From: Oehlia diaphana
Taxonomy: Eukaryota > Glomeromycota > Glomeromycetes > Glomerales > Glomeraceae
NCBI GenBank assembly: GCA_003833135.1
Contig: QZLH01000015.1
Span: 120,472-184,471, forward strand
Direction: 5' to 3'
DNA length: 64,000 bases
Shown: piece after piece, positions 44,906 through 58,285 of the stretch
How the letters are laid out: every line of letters starts with the position of its first letter
Numbering within the stretch: position 1 is the first letter of the stretch
Program-made: the position numbers and the translations under genes
The notes under the pieces: model-generated
The model's database searches: none
What the model saw: the letters and a program-made list of their open reading frames with translations, nothing else
What the model was told of the DNA's origin: nothing

Positions 44906-47900
44906 GCAACTTTAATCAAGGATCCATCACTATTTAGTAATTAAGTATAAAAATATGTAACTAGTTTAAATTATGAATTATAAAAGCATCAGCTACTGCA
45001 CATATATTTTGCGAAATGCTTATCATTTACACATTGAAAATTATGATAAGCTTCCCATAGAAGTTTGTACATTCATTGGAATTTCGTCTTTAAAAATATA
45101 AAATAACAACTTTTAATATTTCTAAAATGTGTTGCTATAGACAAGGTGGTATTTCTTCTGGGAACATGTTGACCTATTGTTATTAGTCTTGTACCGGATG
45201 AAATCATCATCATTCACCAAAGTGGGAACTTCTATATCCTTCTTGTCTATTATAGCGTACATCATTTTTGATGAAAGTCTTGCAATTCTTTTTCTTTTGA
45301 ATTAAAATGTGATGAGATTGACATTAGCTTGCATCTGCTATTAGCGTGAAACACTTTCCCTCCCTTAAAGAACAAACTCCTGTGAGTCTTTAAATTTCCA
45401 ATACCAATTGCTTAATTTCGTACTGTTTCAATGATCTTATTAAATTAACAGTAGTATTGACAGTGTAATAGATCTGAGTAGGACTTGTTTCAAAGATATA
45501 AGAATCTTTCCACATATAATTATAGCTTCCTGGAGCTCCTGACAATATTTTGTTTCTACTACATTAAAATTGTTTTTCTATTTTGATGCTTGGTAGGTAA
45601 ATATTGGGAGCCATTTTTTGAAATGTTTTTAATCATGATGCAAAATTCTTTTGTCATTCAATACATATAATTGAAATTTTATATTCTTAAATATTTTATG
45701 TATTAAAGGATTTTCTAAATTAAATGCTATTATCAGTTGGCAAGTATTCTGTGTTACTGAATGAAATACTGACATTTAAGGAAAACTATTTTTCTTTTTT
45801 AACTTAATAATTCTTTTTAGTCAGTTATACCTCATGACTCTCCTGATCTTTCTTCAAATTCTATTTATCAATTCTAATTCATAATACTGTTCATTTTCTT
45901 CACTTTTAATTAAAATACCACTATATAATTTTTTCTGATAATAATATTGTAAGATAATCTCTTTCAGAACAACTTGTAATTTAGATTTTTATTAATTATA
46001 ATAGTTTACCATATTTTGTAATATCCAGAACATGTAAATTCAACTGAAATACAATATATATGTTACTATCAGTATTTTTTTGCATATTCATTTCTTTATA
46101 TAGTTTTTTTTCAAATCTATTTGAATTTAATAATCATATGGATGAATAGTATAAAGCAATTTGGTTGTTTTTTCTAGGATTGCAACAAATAAGAAGGAAT
46201 GAAACTTTTTAATATTGTTATCAAATTTTTATAATTGCTGAATTGTTCTGATTGGTTGTTGAAATTTTTATTAAATTCTTGTAAAAAGATGGCTGTTTAT
46301 TGAAAGTTAATTTTTTTGTAGAATTTTAAAGTACTATAAGAAAAATATGGTGCAAATTTTTATATAATTAATTTGCCAGTAATTGAAAAAAAGTAATACA
46401 ATAATATTATCAGTTAAAGATTCAGATATAGTCTTCTTATTCATTTCTTTTGTTAGTTTTGATTGGAAATCTAAAATCCATTTTGTAAGTAGGTTTTCAA
46501 TTGAATTAAAATATTATAAGTCTAAAAATTAATCAAAATACGCCATTCATTATTTGATAAATTAATTTTTAATATCTTTAATAATATTTCAAATATAACT
46601 GTTCAAAATATTCTTGAGCTTCCATTTTTTGTAATTTTTCAGTTTTAATACTTCATTACCAGCTATTTCTATTATTTTATATAATTCTTCTTTTTCTATT
46701 GCATAATTTTTACTATATTATTTATTCTAAAAATAAAATATTCTTATTTTTTAATGATTTCCTCATATTATTATACTGTAAGTATTAATATAATTTATAA
46801 TTAATATGTAATTAAGATTTTTCTGTATCTACTACTATTTTTTCTATTTCTTTCCATATAAGCTGTATAAATTCTTTAGTTTCTTTTACTCGCTCTGTTC
46901 AATAGTACATCTCAGATTTTATAAATTTTCTTTTGTGTCTTTAAATCACATGTCTTTAGCTTTAAATTTTGGTGATTTATGTTTAAAATCATTGTGAATA
47001 TGAGTCCAATATATTTAAATAGTATAATTACTGGCATTTATAATCAGCTGCTCTTTATCTTTTAGAACTTTAAATAGACAGTTTAAAGTTTCTTAATCTT
47101 ATGCTTATTCTGTAATATCATTTTCAGATTACTTTTTAATAAAGATAGTTGAGAAAAAAATTAGACTTATTACAAAAATCTAATATAATTAGAAATTTAG
47201 AATTATTTACAATTAAAATAAACTATATATTATAGATATTTGTCATTTTAATGTACAGTTAACCTTTCTAATAATGGTTTTCAGTTCTTACTGCTCATTT
47301 TAATATGAATAATATAAACTCTCATCATAATGTATAATATTATACATTACTTATTTGAAAACTAATTATGAACAATTTCTCAAATTGTATATGCAATTTT
47401 TAGAGTATTCAGTTATTAATTGTATTTCCAATTACAACTATTTTTTACTATATTTAATTTGTACTATTTTTATATTTCATCAAAAAGTCAATTTCTTATA
47501 AAATTTAAGATTTGTGTCATTAAACCATCCAAGTTTCAAGCAAATTTTGTAACATAAATAGCTATTACTCCATTAGCTTTCTGTTTTGATAATTTTTCAA
47601 TCTGTAAATTCACTATAATCTAATACCATAATAATTCTAGGTTGTTTAAATTTTGCATTATTGGCCAATGAGTTTACCTTTTATTGGTAGTTTTAAATCT
47701 AATTAATATAATAATCATTTGAAATAATTTCTAAATAAATCTATAAAATTTGCATAAATATTATCTTTGTTAAATCTATAGTAAGTGCAGTAATATAACT
47801 TTTTGTTTTGTCTTTATAGATTATTTTTATAGAAAAAAAGATAGTAATAATCTCAGAATCAACTTTATTACTATTCCAAACTTTGTTTTCACTATTATCA

Positions 47901-48419
47901 TTCTTTTTATTAATGTTATTCATTAATATTCATATAAAATGAGGAGAAATTTTAAAAAATTTAAGAAATTATATATTATATATAATAAAAACTAATAAAT
48001 TTTAGATGAAGTAATTTGAATTTAACTACTAATATTTAGATCTTCAATTGTTGTATATATATATAAAATCTATTCTTCTTCTTGTTAATTTGCAATATAT
48101 TAATAATGGATCGTAGTATACACACTAAAGCAAGGAAGGAGAAATTATCTCTCCTTAATTAATTCCTACTAAGAATAGGCTTTAAATCCACATTTGCTCT
48201 CCATCCTTGTAGCTGCAATTTATTGTGTGGATTTATATAAGAATCATTTCTGGTAGTAAGTAGTTCTGGCTATCTATTGCTATAAATATAATCATATAGA
48301 TTTATTAATCATATTTTGAAAATTGCTTTCAAATAATCTGTTTTGCCTATGCTAAATGCCTATGTTAAATCTTATTTATTGAGACTCTTGTGATTTGAAT
48401 GGAAAGATAATCCTTAATT
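44906..48419. other. Decayed AT-rich sequence
   Basis: No intact gene. Minus-strand traces of coding sequence exist, for example KEELYKIIEIAGNEVLK near 46690-46640 and KETKEFIQLIWKEIEK near 46890-46845, each ended by stops. They look like one or more old element frames. The rest is low-complexity. Confidence 0.35.
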
Positions 48420-48700
48420 ATGCATATAGGTGAGAGCTGCAGTTTCAGGATTAACTGTTGCCTTCTCTTTGTATAACTCTAAGTCTTCAACTCTTGAACA
48501 GAAATTAAATCTATCAATCCATCTGGAAGTCAATCTACAAGTGTTAAGTTATTTTCTTGATAGTTAAAGTTCTTGTAGATCTTGGTACTTTTCTTCTAGT
48601 TTAAATAAATGATGATAATATGCAGCAAGATTTTCTTGAAAGGTAATCATATTTTGGATCATTTACTTTTGATACAAATTATCTATCTAGGTATGTTTAC
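48420..48700 (-). pseudogene. Coiled-coil-like coding relic
   Basis: Minus-strand frames give ITFQENLAAYYHHLFKLEEK near 48655, then VEDLELYKEKATVNPETAA near 48480. Stops lie between the pieces. The family is not recognised. Confidence 0.3.
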
Positions 48701-48958
48701 TATCACTAAAAATCTGAAATGATATTTAATATTTGTTTTTCACAAGCTTTACCATATGAATAAAGTGTAAGAGAAACTTTAACCATATAACCTGATGTAT
48801 GGAATAATTCGTTTATGGGGATGTCTTCAATCTCAGGCCATAGTAATGGAGGATTGTTGGTCAAATGTGTATAAAATTACCATCATACATCCAATAAATT
48901 GTTATGTTTTTTTAGCTTTGAGATCAAAATAGTTTTCTTTCATTTATTATATACTATA

Positions 48959-49147
48959 TTATGTCAGAAAATGTAATCTATAATTTAATAAAAAGATCCC
49001 ATCTCCATCCAAGAGCATTTCAGAAACCTTGCGTATGATACGGTGTATCTTTGACTTTTGAAGAGCCTTCAATGTTTGGAAACGAGCTTTTGATTTCTTT
49101 TGTGAAGTAGCAGAATGACGAGCAACTGGAGTTTCGTTGATAATCAT
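48959..49147 (-). CDS. Unrecognised small open frame
   Basis: A 62-codon frame starts MIINETPVARHSATSQKK and holds a basic helical stretch, FQTLKALQKSKIHRIIRK, ending after GDGIF in hydrophobic residues that could be intron read-through. Composition is less AT-driven than the surroundings, so it may be a real first exon or an element relic. Confidence 0.2.
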   Translation of the reverse strand: MIINETPVARHSATSQKKSKARFQTLKALQKSKIHRIIRKVSEMLLDGDGIFLLNYRLHFLT

Positions 49148-49574
49148 TTTTAAATAATTTTAACAGTATAAAATATTTATTTGAAATTAATGCCCCAGTA
49201 AATCAGCAGGTGTGGATGTCTTAGTTAATTTATTCTATTTAATTTGTAATTTGAAAATGTAGAGTACAGTATAACTTCATTTGTATAAATTTTTCAAGTA
49301 TAATACACTGAAAAGCAATAACTAATCATGTTCATGATGTCTTTTAAATTAATTATGCCTACATGCATGGAAACATTAGTTCTCTTTTTGTAAATGAATA
49401 AATTTTGAATTGCTAATTGTTGATTTTCATTTTAGATTTGTCAATAGATTATTTTATGCAATTGAAATTGCAGGAATAAAAAAAAAATATTTTAATGAGA
49501 ATTAAGTAAAAAAGGGAATAAAAAAAAGTTGCAAAATTCAAAATTGGGCTCCTTTTTATTATTACCCTGCGCCT

Positions 49575-49675
49575 CATAAGTTTGATGGCGAAGTATAACT
49601 TCATAATTGATTATGGCGAAGCATATTTATGGCGAAGTTTGATGGCGAAGCATAATTGGGCGAAGCCGAAGTACA
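49575..49675. repeat. Clustered 'tggcgaag' repeats
   Basis: The word tggcgaag (with t/g variants) occurs five times in about 90 bp, at irregular spacing, between 49585 and 49665. A GC-richer island inside AT-rich DNA, probably debris of a dispersed repeat. Confidence 0.5.
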
Positions 49676-50856
49676 ATCAACATATATTTTGTGACATTTA
49701 CATACTTAAGTATAAATGAAAAATCTCTTGTTCCGATAATCTTTCGCATAAGCAAAATTTCAATCAAAAACATTACATCATAACAACTTACATCATCAAT
49801 ATTATTTTGAATTTGGTATTATTTATTTTGCAGTGCAACAGGTATTATGTTCAATTGTTTATTTTCAATTATAATATTATTTGATAAAGTAATAATGGTT
49901 GTCAAATAATAATATTTTAAAATTGCTCTGTAAGAAGTGTTCTGATTTGCCGAGTAGTGTCACGTTTTAAATGAGTGCATTTAATTTTGAGGCTACTGGA
50001 GGTAAATCGCCAATGTGATTTAATGAGCATTTTCGGTGAAATTCTTTATTATAGAGAGATGTTTCTCATAAGCATTCAACATAGGATCATAGGAAGATTC
50101 AAATAATGGCGTGACTTTATTGATTGCACATAATCTATCATCCGTTCGGTTCCGTTGTTCCGTTACTAAGTTTTGATTCGATTCTTTTTAAATTTATAAA
50201 TATATTAAATTATGTGTCGAGTGTTATTTATGTAATAAAAGAAAAATCTCTTCTCTCATTGATTATAGTTATCGAAATGTGTCTCCTTACACTAAAAAAT
50301 TGTTTTCACGTTAAACCCGTGTTAACATTTCGAGTTTTAATTTCAGCTAGATGCACCGAGCACTAATAACGAAATTCAAATAAGTAGACTTTGTTTTTAA
50401 AACATGCTAACTTGAAACAAGAGCTTTGATAAAATTCAAAAAAATATCTGCGGTATATCTTTATTGTTTCCAATGAAATGACGGTGCATGTCTGTCCACT
50501 AACCTTCACAATACAGTGCGATTAGTAAATATTCTAATTCACCAAAGTGTGTTACAGACACAAAAATTTTTGGTTTTAAAATTTGTGCGCATTTAAAAAA
50601 CATATGCTGTATTATTACGACTTAGTCTAAAGTCTAAACTATAATACTGGAAGGCGCACCCGATCTTTTGGGGCGGAATATCGTGATTGGATTTATGGTT
50701 TTTAGTAACGATTAACGAGTTCTTTCCAGTGATACTAAAACTGCATGAATTGTCTTAAATTCTTGACAGAAAATATGGAATAATGGAATAGCGCTTTACA
50801 GTGTCAGTCACGTGATACCGTCATGGAGCATGCGATATATTTCTAGTACTGTATAT
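49676..50856. other. Intergenic, nothing recognised
   Basis: No supported gene. A tcacgtga word lies near 50808. It holds the left flank of the LINE insertion. Confidence 0.4.
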
Positions 50857-50871
50857 CTGAGACTCATTTAT
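50857..50871. repeat. Left target-site duplication of LINE
   Basis: ctgagactcatttat, identical over 15 bp to 51873-51887 on the other side of the insertion. Confidence 0.85.
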
Positions 50872-51872
50872 TACGACCTGGCAAATTAAAACTTCGACCA
50901 ATACTTTACCAACGTTAGATATACTCAACCGCAGCTTTCCCAAGATAATACTAGACTGTACTAAATGACTACTATGTGATAATGAAACTGAAACCAACAA
51001 TCACTTTTAGCAATGTCCAGTGCTCTACTCAACTACTAATGACGCGTTCCTTTTCTTTCACCTCGCTTCGATTCTACAAGCGACCCTTCAGAGAGAAGCT
51101 GATAAACTTTCTATCTGCTTTCCAGATACTATCAAATATTCAAAAACATTTAAATGGGCCTTCAAACAACAGTCTATAACAATGGAAGCTATCCTACTAA
51201 TGAGATTACGACCTATTTAGTATCTTCACAGCTCACTTCAATACGCACAAAAGTATTTCTATCATTTTATTACCTTTTCTACAGCGTTCCTTGATCGAAA
51301 TTAAACCAAATTGTGGAAAACTCGATCCGTCGGATGAATATCACAAAACAACATTTCAAAGACTACAGACGCCTTAATCGTTCAAACTCACCGCGGACTT
51401 TTCGCCAAACGCCAACGCTCCATAACAGCATTCGTTTACTGCAACCCGTATTTCGACTATAGAAATTATAAAAATAGTACAGATCTTTTATTTATTCTTT
51501 TTTCCTCTTCTAACTTTCTACATAGTGGACTAGCATATCTAATTATACTAGTAGTTCTCTATAGATTATAGACACGCACCCTTTTATGTATAGTCACCTA
51601 CCACTTGTATATTGTACTTCTAAAAGATTAGCTATCACTTCCCACCGATTTAATTTTCTTTTTCTTTTAAGAGTTTTTATAAGTTTTTTGGTGTTTATCG
51701 GTCGGGGATCCAGGATAGGTGGGACTAATCAAGTGAGGGTCCGCTCCCTTGGTTTCGCACCATGGGTTTAGACGGAGTTTTATAATGGAGTCCGCTTATG
51801 TTTATTCGTCAGAATTGTGTAGTGACTTTCATTGTAATTCTCCTGCTTTACATAAAATAAATAAATAAATAC
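50872..51872 (+). mobile_element. 5'-truncated LINE (non-LTR retrotransposon) insertion
   Basis: A 1001-bp insert lies between two exact 15-bp direct repeats and ends in an (aaat)n tail (about 51855-51870). This is the signature of target-primed reverse transcription of a 5'-truncated LINE. The left part encodes the end of ORF2: a zinc-knuckle-like Cys-x10-His-x3-Cys around CDNETETNNHF, then CPVLYSTTNDAF and a helical tail to about 51220. A TAG codon interrupts the knuckle, so this copy is dead. The remaining 600 bp is a 3' UTR with the GC-richer patch ggtcggggatccaggatagg near 51701. The intact direct repeats suggest insertion was recent relative to other relics here. Confidence 0.85.
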
Positions 51873-51887
51873 CTGAGACTCATTTAT
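51873..51887. repeat. Right target-site duplication of LINE
   Basis: ctgagactcatttat directly after the AT-rich tail, matching 50857-50871 exactly. Confidence 0.85.
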
Positions 51888-53379
51888 GATTAAAGCAATG
51901 AGTATACTGAATTTTTTAAATGAAAATTCGTTCCAATAAACTAGGATGCCAATAGGAACTAGGATGGATTTTTTGGTTATTAGCTGTCACTAGTTACGTA
52001 TAAGTACTGGTGAAAGAACTGGTGATATATTTGCTATGTTCCTTGAGAATTCTAGCTTTGATCGTGGTTGGAGCATTAAACATACTTGAATCTTTGCTGA
52101 AAAAAAATATTGACGATACTTATAGTAATACCTTTGTGTGCTTTCTTCAAAGTTTTGGGCTGATTGATTATATTTCTTTATATCTGTCACTAAGAAAAAT
52201 AAATTCCAGGAAAAAAATGTAATTCTTCACTAGTGAAATAACTAAAGTACAATTGCTTAAGCAACCACTCATAAATAAATAAAAAATAAAAAAAAAAGTA
52301 AAAAAGTTTGATTTTTCTTAAAAACTGATAGTGATACGATTACACCTATTTGAAAAGCATTCAATTATTCTAAAATTGTATTATTACCAAGATTTTTTCA
52401 AACTTTTTGCTTTACAAATACTTCATCCTTCATTGGTCATCAAGATCCTTCATCTAGCTCAAAATTGCTCTGAGTCATAGCAGATAGTAATGTTCCATTT
52501 TTTGGCGCTTTCTAGCTAAATATCGCAAGTACACTTGAAAAAAGGTTATTTACTTTATTTTGGTAACCAATCATGGTATCGGTCATATGATTTACCGATT
52601 GATCATTTGATCTGATAATCTTTTATTAAAAAAGATTTCTTTTTTTTAGGCTGTACTAGGCTACTAGCGTTAACTTGATTACACTCATTATTCTTAGTAA
52701 ATCTAAGTTTGTATGAGTATAAAACTGTTCAATTTTTTACGAAATAAAGTCAAAATTACACTGAATTATTGAATATTATGATATAACTATTGGTGAAGAT
52801 ACTAACGTAAAAATATTTCATGCTTACATGAATATTTTGTTAACGTTCTCCATATTTACGATGAATTTTAGCTTTAGAGTACATAAGTAATTAAGTAATA
52901 TAGGTATATTATGATAGTATTCTATCGTTGAATACCTTTCCCTACGCTATCTACTTTAGAAGTGACTTGTGATTTTTTATTATAAATACACTGTGTACAA
53001 TTTGACTTGCTTTACCCGTCTACGCGTCTTGAACTTTGTGATTTTTATTATAATATTTTCTGTCTTGCTTTTGTCTCTATAAAATATTTTAACTAACATC
53101 CGTTTTTCTTCTAACTATTATCGTTATTCTATTTCGTCTTTCTTTTAGGTAATATTCATCTTCTAACTATTATTTTATTTTATATAATTTCTGCTATTGA
53201 TGTTAATGTTAGTCGTGGCATTCTTATTTCTTATTTACAGGATCTCAAAACCATATCTCTATGAGGTTTCCTTCTGCGTCCCCGAGAATTAATTTTCTTC
53301 ATTAACCACATCTCAAGTGAACTGGTGGGACTTAGTATAAATGCTTGGTTTTCTTTCTTTTAGATGAAATGAAAAATGT
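51888..53379. other. AT-rich, no supported gene
   Basis: No domain-bearing frame on either strand. It may include further decay of the adjacent minus-strand LINE. Confidence 0.35.
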
Positions 53380-54480
53380 TGTTCCGATTAATCTGATTCT
53401 TTGAATGAAAGGGCGTGTTTCTTTTTCCTTTGCAAAGGTAGAATAACTTGTTGTCAAGGGTGCAAATTTTTGAACAAAAGAATTACTGGGTATGACCGTC
53501 TGGTAACCACTTCAGGCCCTCTACTTGAGTGTTCTATCTTTGTTGTTGGTAAAGGACTATCTAGTGGAGGAATAGATTATGTACCTCTTCGGCTTTATCC
53601 TAAGTGAGATTTTGCACAAAAACAAATATAGAAAAACTATTTTCTATTTTAGTTATTTAAATAGATTAACACTTTTTATTTTGGTTTTAATCTATCGTCA
53701 GCTTAATTTTTTTAACTTTCCTCTAATAATAGGTCAGGCTAGAATGTACTCGTCGCGAAAAAGATATGAAAAATTATTGGACTGATATAATTCAAGAATA
53801 CAAAATAAATGTAATCTACCTATATGTTTAAGAATATATATACATATATGATACAATCCAACTTTTTATTAGGGTTTTCTGATTTTTGATTTCTATCTTT
53901 TCGACTAATTATTTCTCATAATTACTTTGGTATATATCATTGATTTAGCCCGAATGATATATTTCTTTTAGATATTAATTCTACTCCTTCATTTACTAAC
54001 GCATCTTCCTAGTTGTTTTCAATCTTTTTCGTCTAGTTCTAGTTCTTTTTATGTAAACCTATCTATTGTTTTAATTAATTGTTTTTTTTAGTTACTATTT
54101 TTTTCTTTCCTTAATTTTAATTTTAATAGTTAAGATTTCGTGGTCTGATTTACTAATAGTGTTGTACGATTTTATCCAAAATCTCTCAATCCTGAATGAT
54201 GTATTGCAATTACTCTAAGTACTTCTTAGTTCTTACATTAAAGTTATATGAATATCAATCAACTCGTGCTTTAGTAGCATTTGAATGAATTTATTTTCTT
54301 TTTTCTTATTACCTGGCACGTTAAAATCCCCATTACTATCATCTAAAGCTTTTTTTGTGCCTTTTAACGCATCATCACATGGCATGTATACGTTAATTAT
54401 TAATGTTTTTTTTGTTCGCTGTCTTTTTTGAATATAATTTCGACAATCATTTGAGCGGAACTCAATTAAAATTAAATTAT
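53380..54480 (-). mobile_element. LINE endonuclease-domain relic
   Basis: The minus strand at about 54475-54150 reads MIVEIIFKKDSEQ, then LIINVYMPCDDALKGTKKA, then SNGDFNVPGNKK, then FIQMLLKHELIDI. INVYMP followed by GDFN is the ordering of an APE-type endonuclease of non-LTR elements, with GDFN part of the catalytic core. Further down, NCNTSF and SKSDHEIL are consistent with the end of that domain (SDH motif). Frames change repeatedly. The lower boundary is approximate; the stretch below about 54000 is not assignable. Confidence 0.55.
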
Positions 54481-54917
54481 CTATGTACCTTTATTAATTA
54501 TGGGTAACTTTTACAGGATCATGAAAGGAAAGGGGAAAAAACATTACATTTTTAAATAATTTTTTTTAATAAGCATATACAGTAGTTCTTCATAGCGATA
54601 ATATCCGAATTGTTACTTATCATGCACATAACTATTAAATTACCAATAAAATTTTTAAACGAAAAATGTTATGACAAAGAGAAAAAAAATAGCATGTAGT
54701 TATAAAAAAATCAGATTGTATAAGAAATTGAAATTTTCTAAATTATTTAAAATTTTGTAATTTCGGTAAATAATAATAATTTACCTAATACGAAATCAAA
54801 CTTGTTAGAACTCAGGTATAATCGGTGATCGCCGAGAAACATTTACAAAATGTTTACTAAAAAAAAAATTTTTTTTTTTTTTTTTACTATCAATCATCTT
54901 TCTCAATTTTTTTACCA
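54481..54917. other. 5' flank of the FIST gene
   Basis: AT-rich DNA with an A-run and T-run just before the start codon (about 54859-54885). No discrete promoter motif is identified. Confidence 0.4.
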
Positions 54918-56838
54918 ATGACTTTATTAAATTTAATTCGCAATTTAAATAGATCATCCAATTTTAATCCTTTATTAACAAATTTTAAAAAACAATCATT
55001 TAATTCATTTAATGATTCTAAAAAATTATTGACAACTTTAAGTGCAAGTCACATTTCAATTAAAGAAGCAATTGATACTCTTAGCGAATCTTCACCTAAA
55101 GAATGTGATGTTTGTTTAGTATTTGTATCAAGAACTTATGAATTAAAAGATATTGAAATTATTCCTCAATATCTTTATTCAAAATTTAAACCAAAATTTT
55201 TAGGAGGATGCGTTGTTGATAAAATTTATAATAATAATAATAATAATGGACATGGTATTTCACTATTATTGGGAAATTGGAAAAATTTTAGTGGATTTTG
55301 TACAAATATTAAAGGACCAAAACATCAATTTAAATCAAATTCTGTTGGTAGATGGAAAAGTCTTGATGATATTAAAAATGATAATGAATCATTTGATTTA
55401 TTTGATATTAATAAATTTAAATCTATTTCAAGTGTTCCTAATGACTTTGATTTACCTGAAGAATTAAAAATTTTAAAAAATAAGAATATAAAGTAATTTT
55501 ATTTTATTTTTTTCTTTTTTTAAATAAATATTTTTCATTAAAATGAATTTTAATTATTTAGCCCGGACTTGATTTTCTTGGTTTCTGATTCCGAGCCATA
55601 TCAATTCTTGGAAAGTTTGGATCATCATTTTCCTACAAGTAAAAAGGTTTGTCCTTTTTCTAATCTTTTTTTTCTTATTAGTCTATATTACCTTGCTAAT
55701 AATTTTTTTGTTAAATTAGATTGGAATAGTTGGGTAATTAAATTTCTTTAAAAAAATCATAATATACTTCTTACAAAACTAATGAATTTAATATAATAAA
55801 ATATTAGGACATCAACTCCTTTCTTAACAGGTCAACCTTTTAGTTTATTTCATAATAATAATATATTTTCTAGAGGTACAATAGGAGTAGCATTAACAGC
55901 TGAATCACCAAATGAATTCAAAAATCAATTTCAAATTGAACATCCTTCATTAAGTACCATTGGAGACCCATTAAAAATTACAAGGTATTTTTATTTTAGA
56001 AATAAAGAATTTTTTAAAAAATTTTTTTTTTTTACCTAAAAATATATTTATATTATATTTTTTATTCAAGTTGTCGTGGAAATGTAATCCTGAAACTTGA
56101 TGGAACAAATCCAACTAAATTACTTCTTGATAAATTACATTTCGTTGATGATAAAAAATTTTTGTCAAAAGAAACTGAATTATATATTGGATTATATAAT
56201 TCCGATAATAAAGAGAATCAATTGGATGTAATTTATTCATTTTTATTATGTATCTATTTATTTATATTACATAAAAAAAAAAAATAAGAATTTATATTAT
56301 ATATTTCCTATAATTATATAGGAATCTACTTTAATAGTCTATAAAATATCAAGTGGAGATCCTGTAAAAGGAAATTTGGCCGTTGATACTATGATGGATC
56401 TTAAGGAAGGTCAATTCGTTAAGGTAATCAATCTTATAATAAGATATATATAATATATGTATATATATGACAAATATTAACAAATCTTTATTTATTTCAG
56501 TTATTTTATAAAAAAAACGAACCTGATACAACCTTACTACAAAATAAATTAAAAGATCAAGATGGTAAAATAATTTTTTAAAAATCCTTAAAAATATTTA
56601 AAATACGATTTATTATTAAAATAAATTCATTCATTTAATAATAGATGAAGTACAAATTATATTAACAATGACAGACCAAGACACTATGGATTCAACATCT
56701 TTATTAAGGTTAAATAATAATAATAATATTTTCGGTGCTACAAGTGAAAATGGAATTATAATTGGTAAAGGTAAGAATGAAAATACATGGGTTTGTAATG
56801 TACCTTATTCAACTGCTAGTTTATTACTTTCTAAATGA
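54918..56838 (+). CDS. FIST-domain protein (FBXO22-like fold), possibly mitochondrial
   Basis: Eight exons, 54918-55492, 55562-55646, 55720-55733, 55808-55984, 56071-56227, 56322-56423, 56501-56564 and 56645-56838, join in frame to 455 residues. Exon 3 is a 14-bp microexon (IGIVG region). The N-terminal half has CDVCLVFVSRTYELKD and FLGGCVVDKI; the C-terminal half has TIGDPLKITSCRGNVILKLDG, minus one residue a textbook FIST_C segment. FIST domains occur in sensory proteins and in FBXO22 and are thought to bind small ligands such as amino acids. There is no F-box here. The first 30 residues (LLNLIRNLNRSSNF) are basic and Ser/Asn-rich with no acids, like a mitochondrial presequence. A polyasparagine run sits near residue 105. 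Single copy in the window and intact. Confidence 0.88.
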
Positions 56839-58285
56839 AAAATAATATGAGATATTTACAAAATGATATAAGAAATTTTTTCTTTAAAAATCTGAAATAA
56901 ATGAAATTATATTACAAATATATTTTTTGGGGGTCTATTGTTGCGAAAAAAAAAAGTTTTATTAAGAAAAATTCCAAATGAGTACTCACGCTGAAAATAA
57001 AGTTGTGAAAGATAGCCGGAATCGGTTATAGTCGCGAAAATTTTACTCATAGCTAAGGTTGACGCCTCAACTGTTTTTTAAATAGTTGCGAAATTACGGC
57101 TATATAATAAAACTTAGAGTTGCGGTTGCGTTGCGAGTTGCGAGTTGCGATTAGTAAGGCCTAGTTGCGCCGTCATATTTACAGTCATAACTGAAACTCA
57201 TTAACGCTTATCACACTTGTTAGGCGCGAACTTGATTGTCATAATAGTGTTTTAGAAAATTTCGAAATTTCCTAGACTAGAATTTGAGGTTTATTTTTTT
57301 TTAAATAAAAAGCTGGAATAGTAGAATTTCTTTAATATAAATGAATGAATTTCAACTGTAATCAAGATATATAGTCAGACCTCAACTCGATATAACGATA
57401 AATTTTTATTTTCTCACTATATGATTTCCATATGGGTCGAGTTTGGCTGTATCTTACTATCTTTTACAAGCAATAAATATATTTAAACTGTACATAACTA
57501 CATATGAACAAATTCCGCTTTTTCAATTGACATTTGTAGATTTCTGTCAATTTTCATCGTCATATGGAATTTGATAATCTAAAACAAGAAAAAAACTTAT
57601 AGAAGCAAATAATTAATGTCATACGATAGTTTGAAGACAATTATGTTCATGTAAGAGTATACCGACAATTGAAATCAACTTCTCTTTCACCACAGTAATG
57701 ATTTGTTATATATATATAATATATATATCGATTCAATTGAACTAGGAACCTTATTAAAGTGGAGGAACTTTTGGTTAGTCAAGCACATGTAGGATTTTAT
57801 TAGAATTTCAAAAAAGAACAACAGCAAGTTGATAAAAATTCTTGCTGAAAAAAATCCTTTGAAGTGAACATCGATTTAACTGAGCGAGAAAAAGAGCTAT
57901 GACCATTCCTAATGGTCAAGAAAAATCGCAAAATAATAGATACCTTCGGGAAATTGCACACATTATTACCCTAAACATAACTTGTAAGGATATTCCTAGA
58001 TATCTAATAATTATTTAAAAACAAAAATAGAATTGCTTTATATTTCAAAAATTGAGTACATACAACTTAGTCCCAACAACTAAATTTGATGAATTCAAAT
58101 TACTATTACCCAATCAAAAAAATGATATAAAGTATAATTAATTATCAGTTATCCTCATAAGTTCATGCAGATTTTACATAATTGTTATTTAGGTCGGTTA
58201 TCTCATATTACTATGTATTAGCATAATAATAAAATTCTTGTTTACTATAAAAATTGCATGAACGGTCCCGTCAAACCGATAATAT
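56839..58285. other. Intergenic with short repeats
   Basis: No gene. gttgcga-type words are tandem at about 57118-57155. A phrase at 57374-57395 (gacctcaactcgatataacg) resembles termini of mariner-like elements, but no partner end was found. Confidence 0.4.

Noticed and set aside
51700..51780. tRNA-like GC-rich segment
   Set aside because: No T-loop/anticodon arrangement; it lies in the LINE 3' UTR.
53401..53785. Two plus-strand frames as genes
   Set aside because: No domain, no start context, and they overlap the minus-strand LINE relic.
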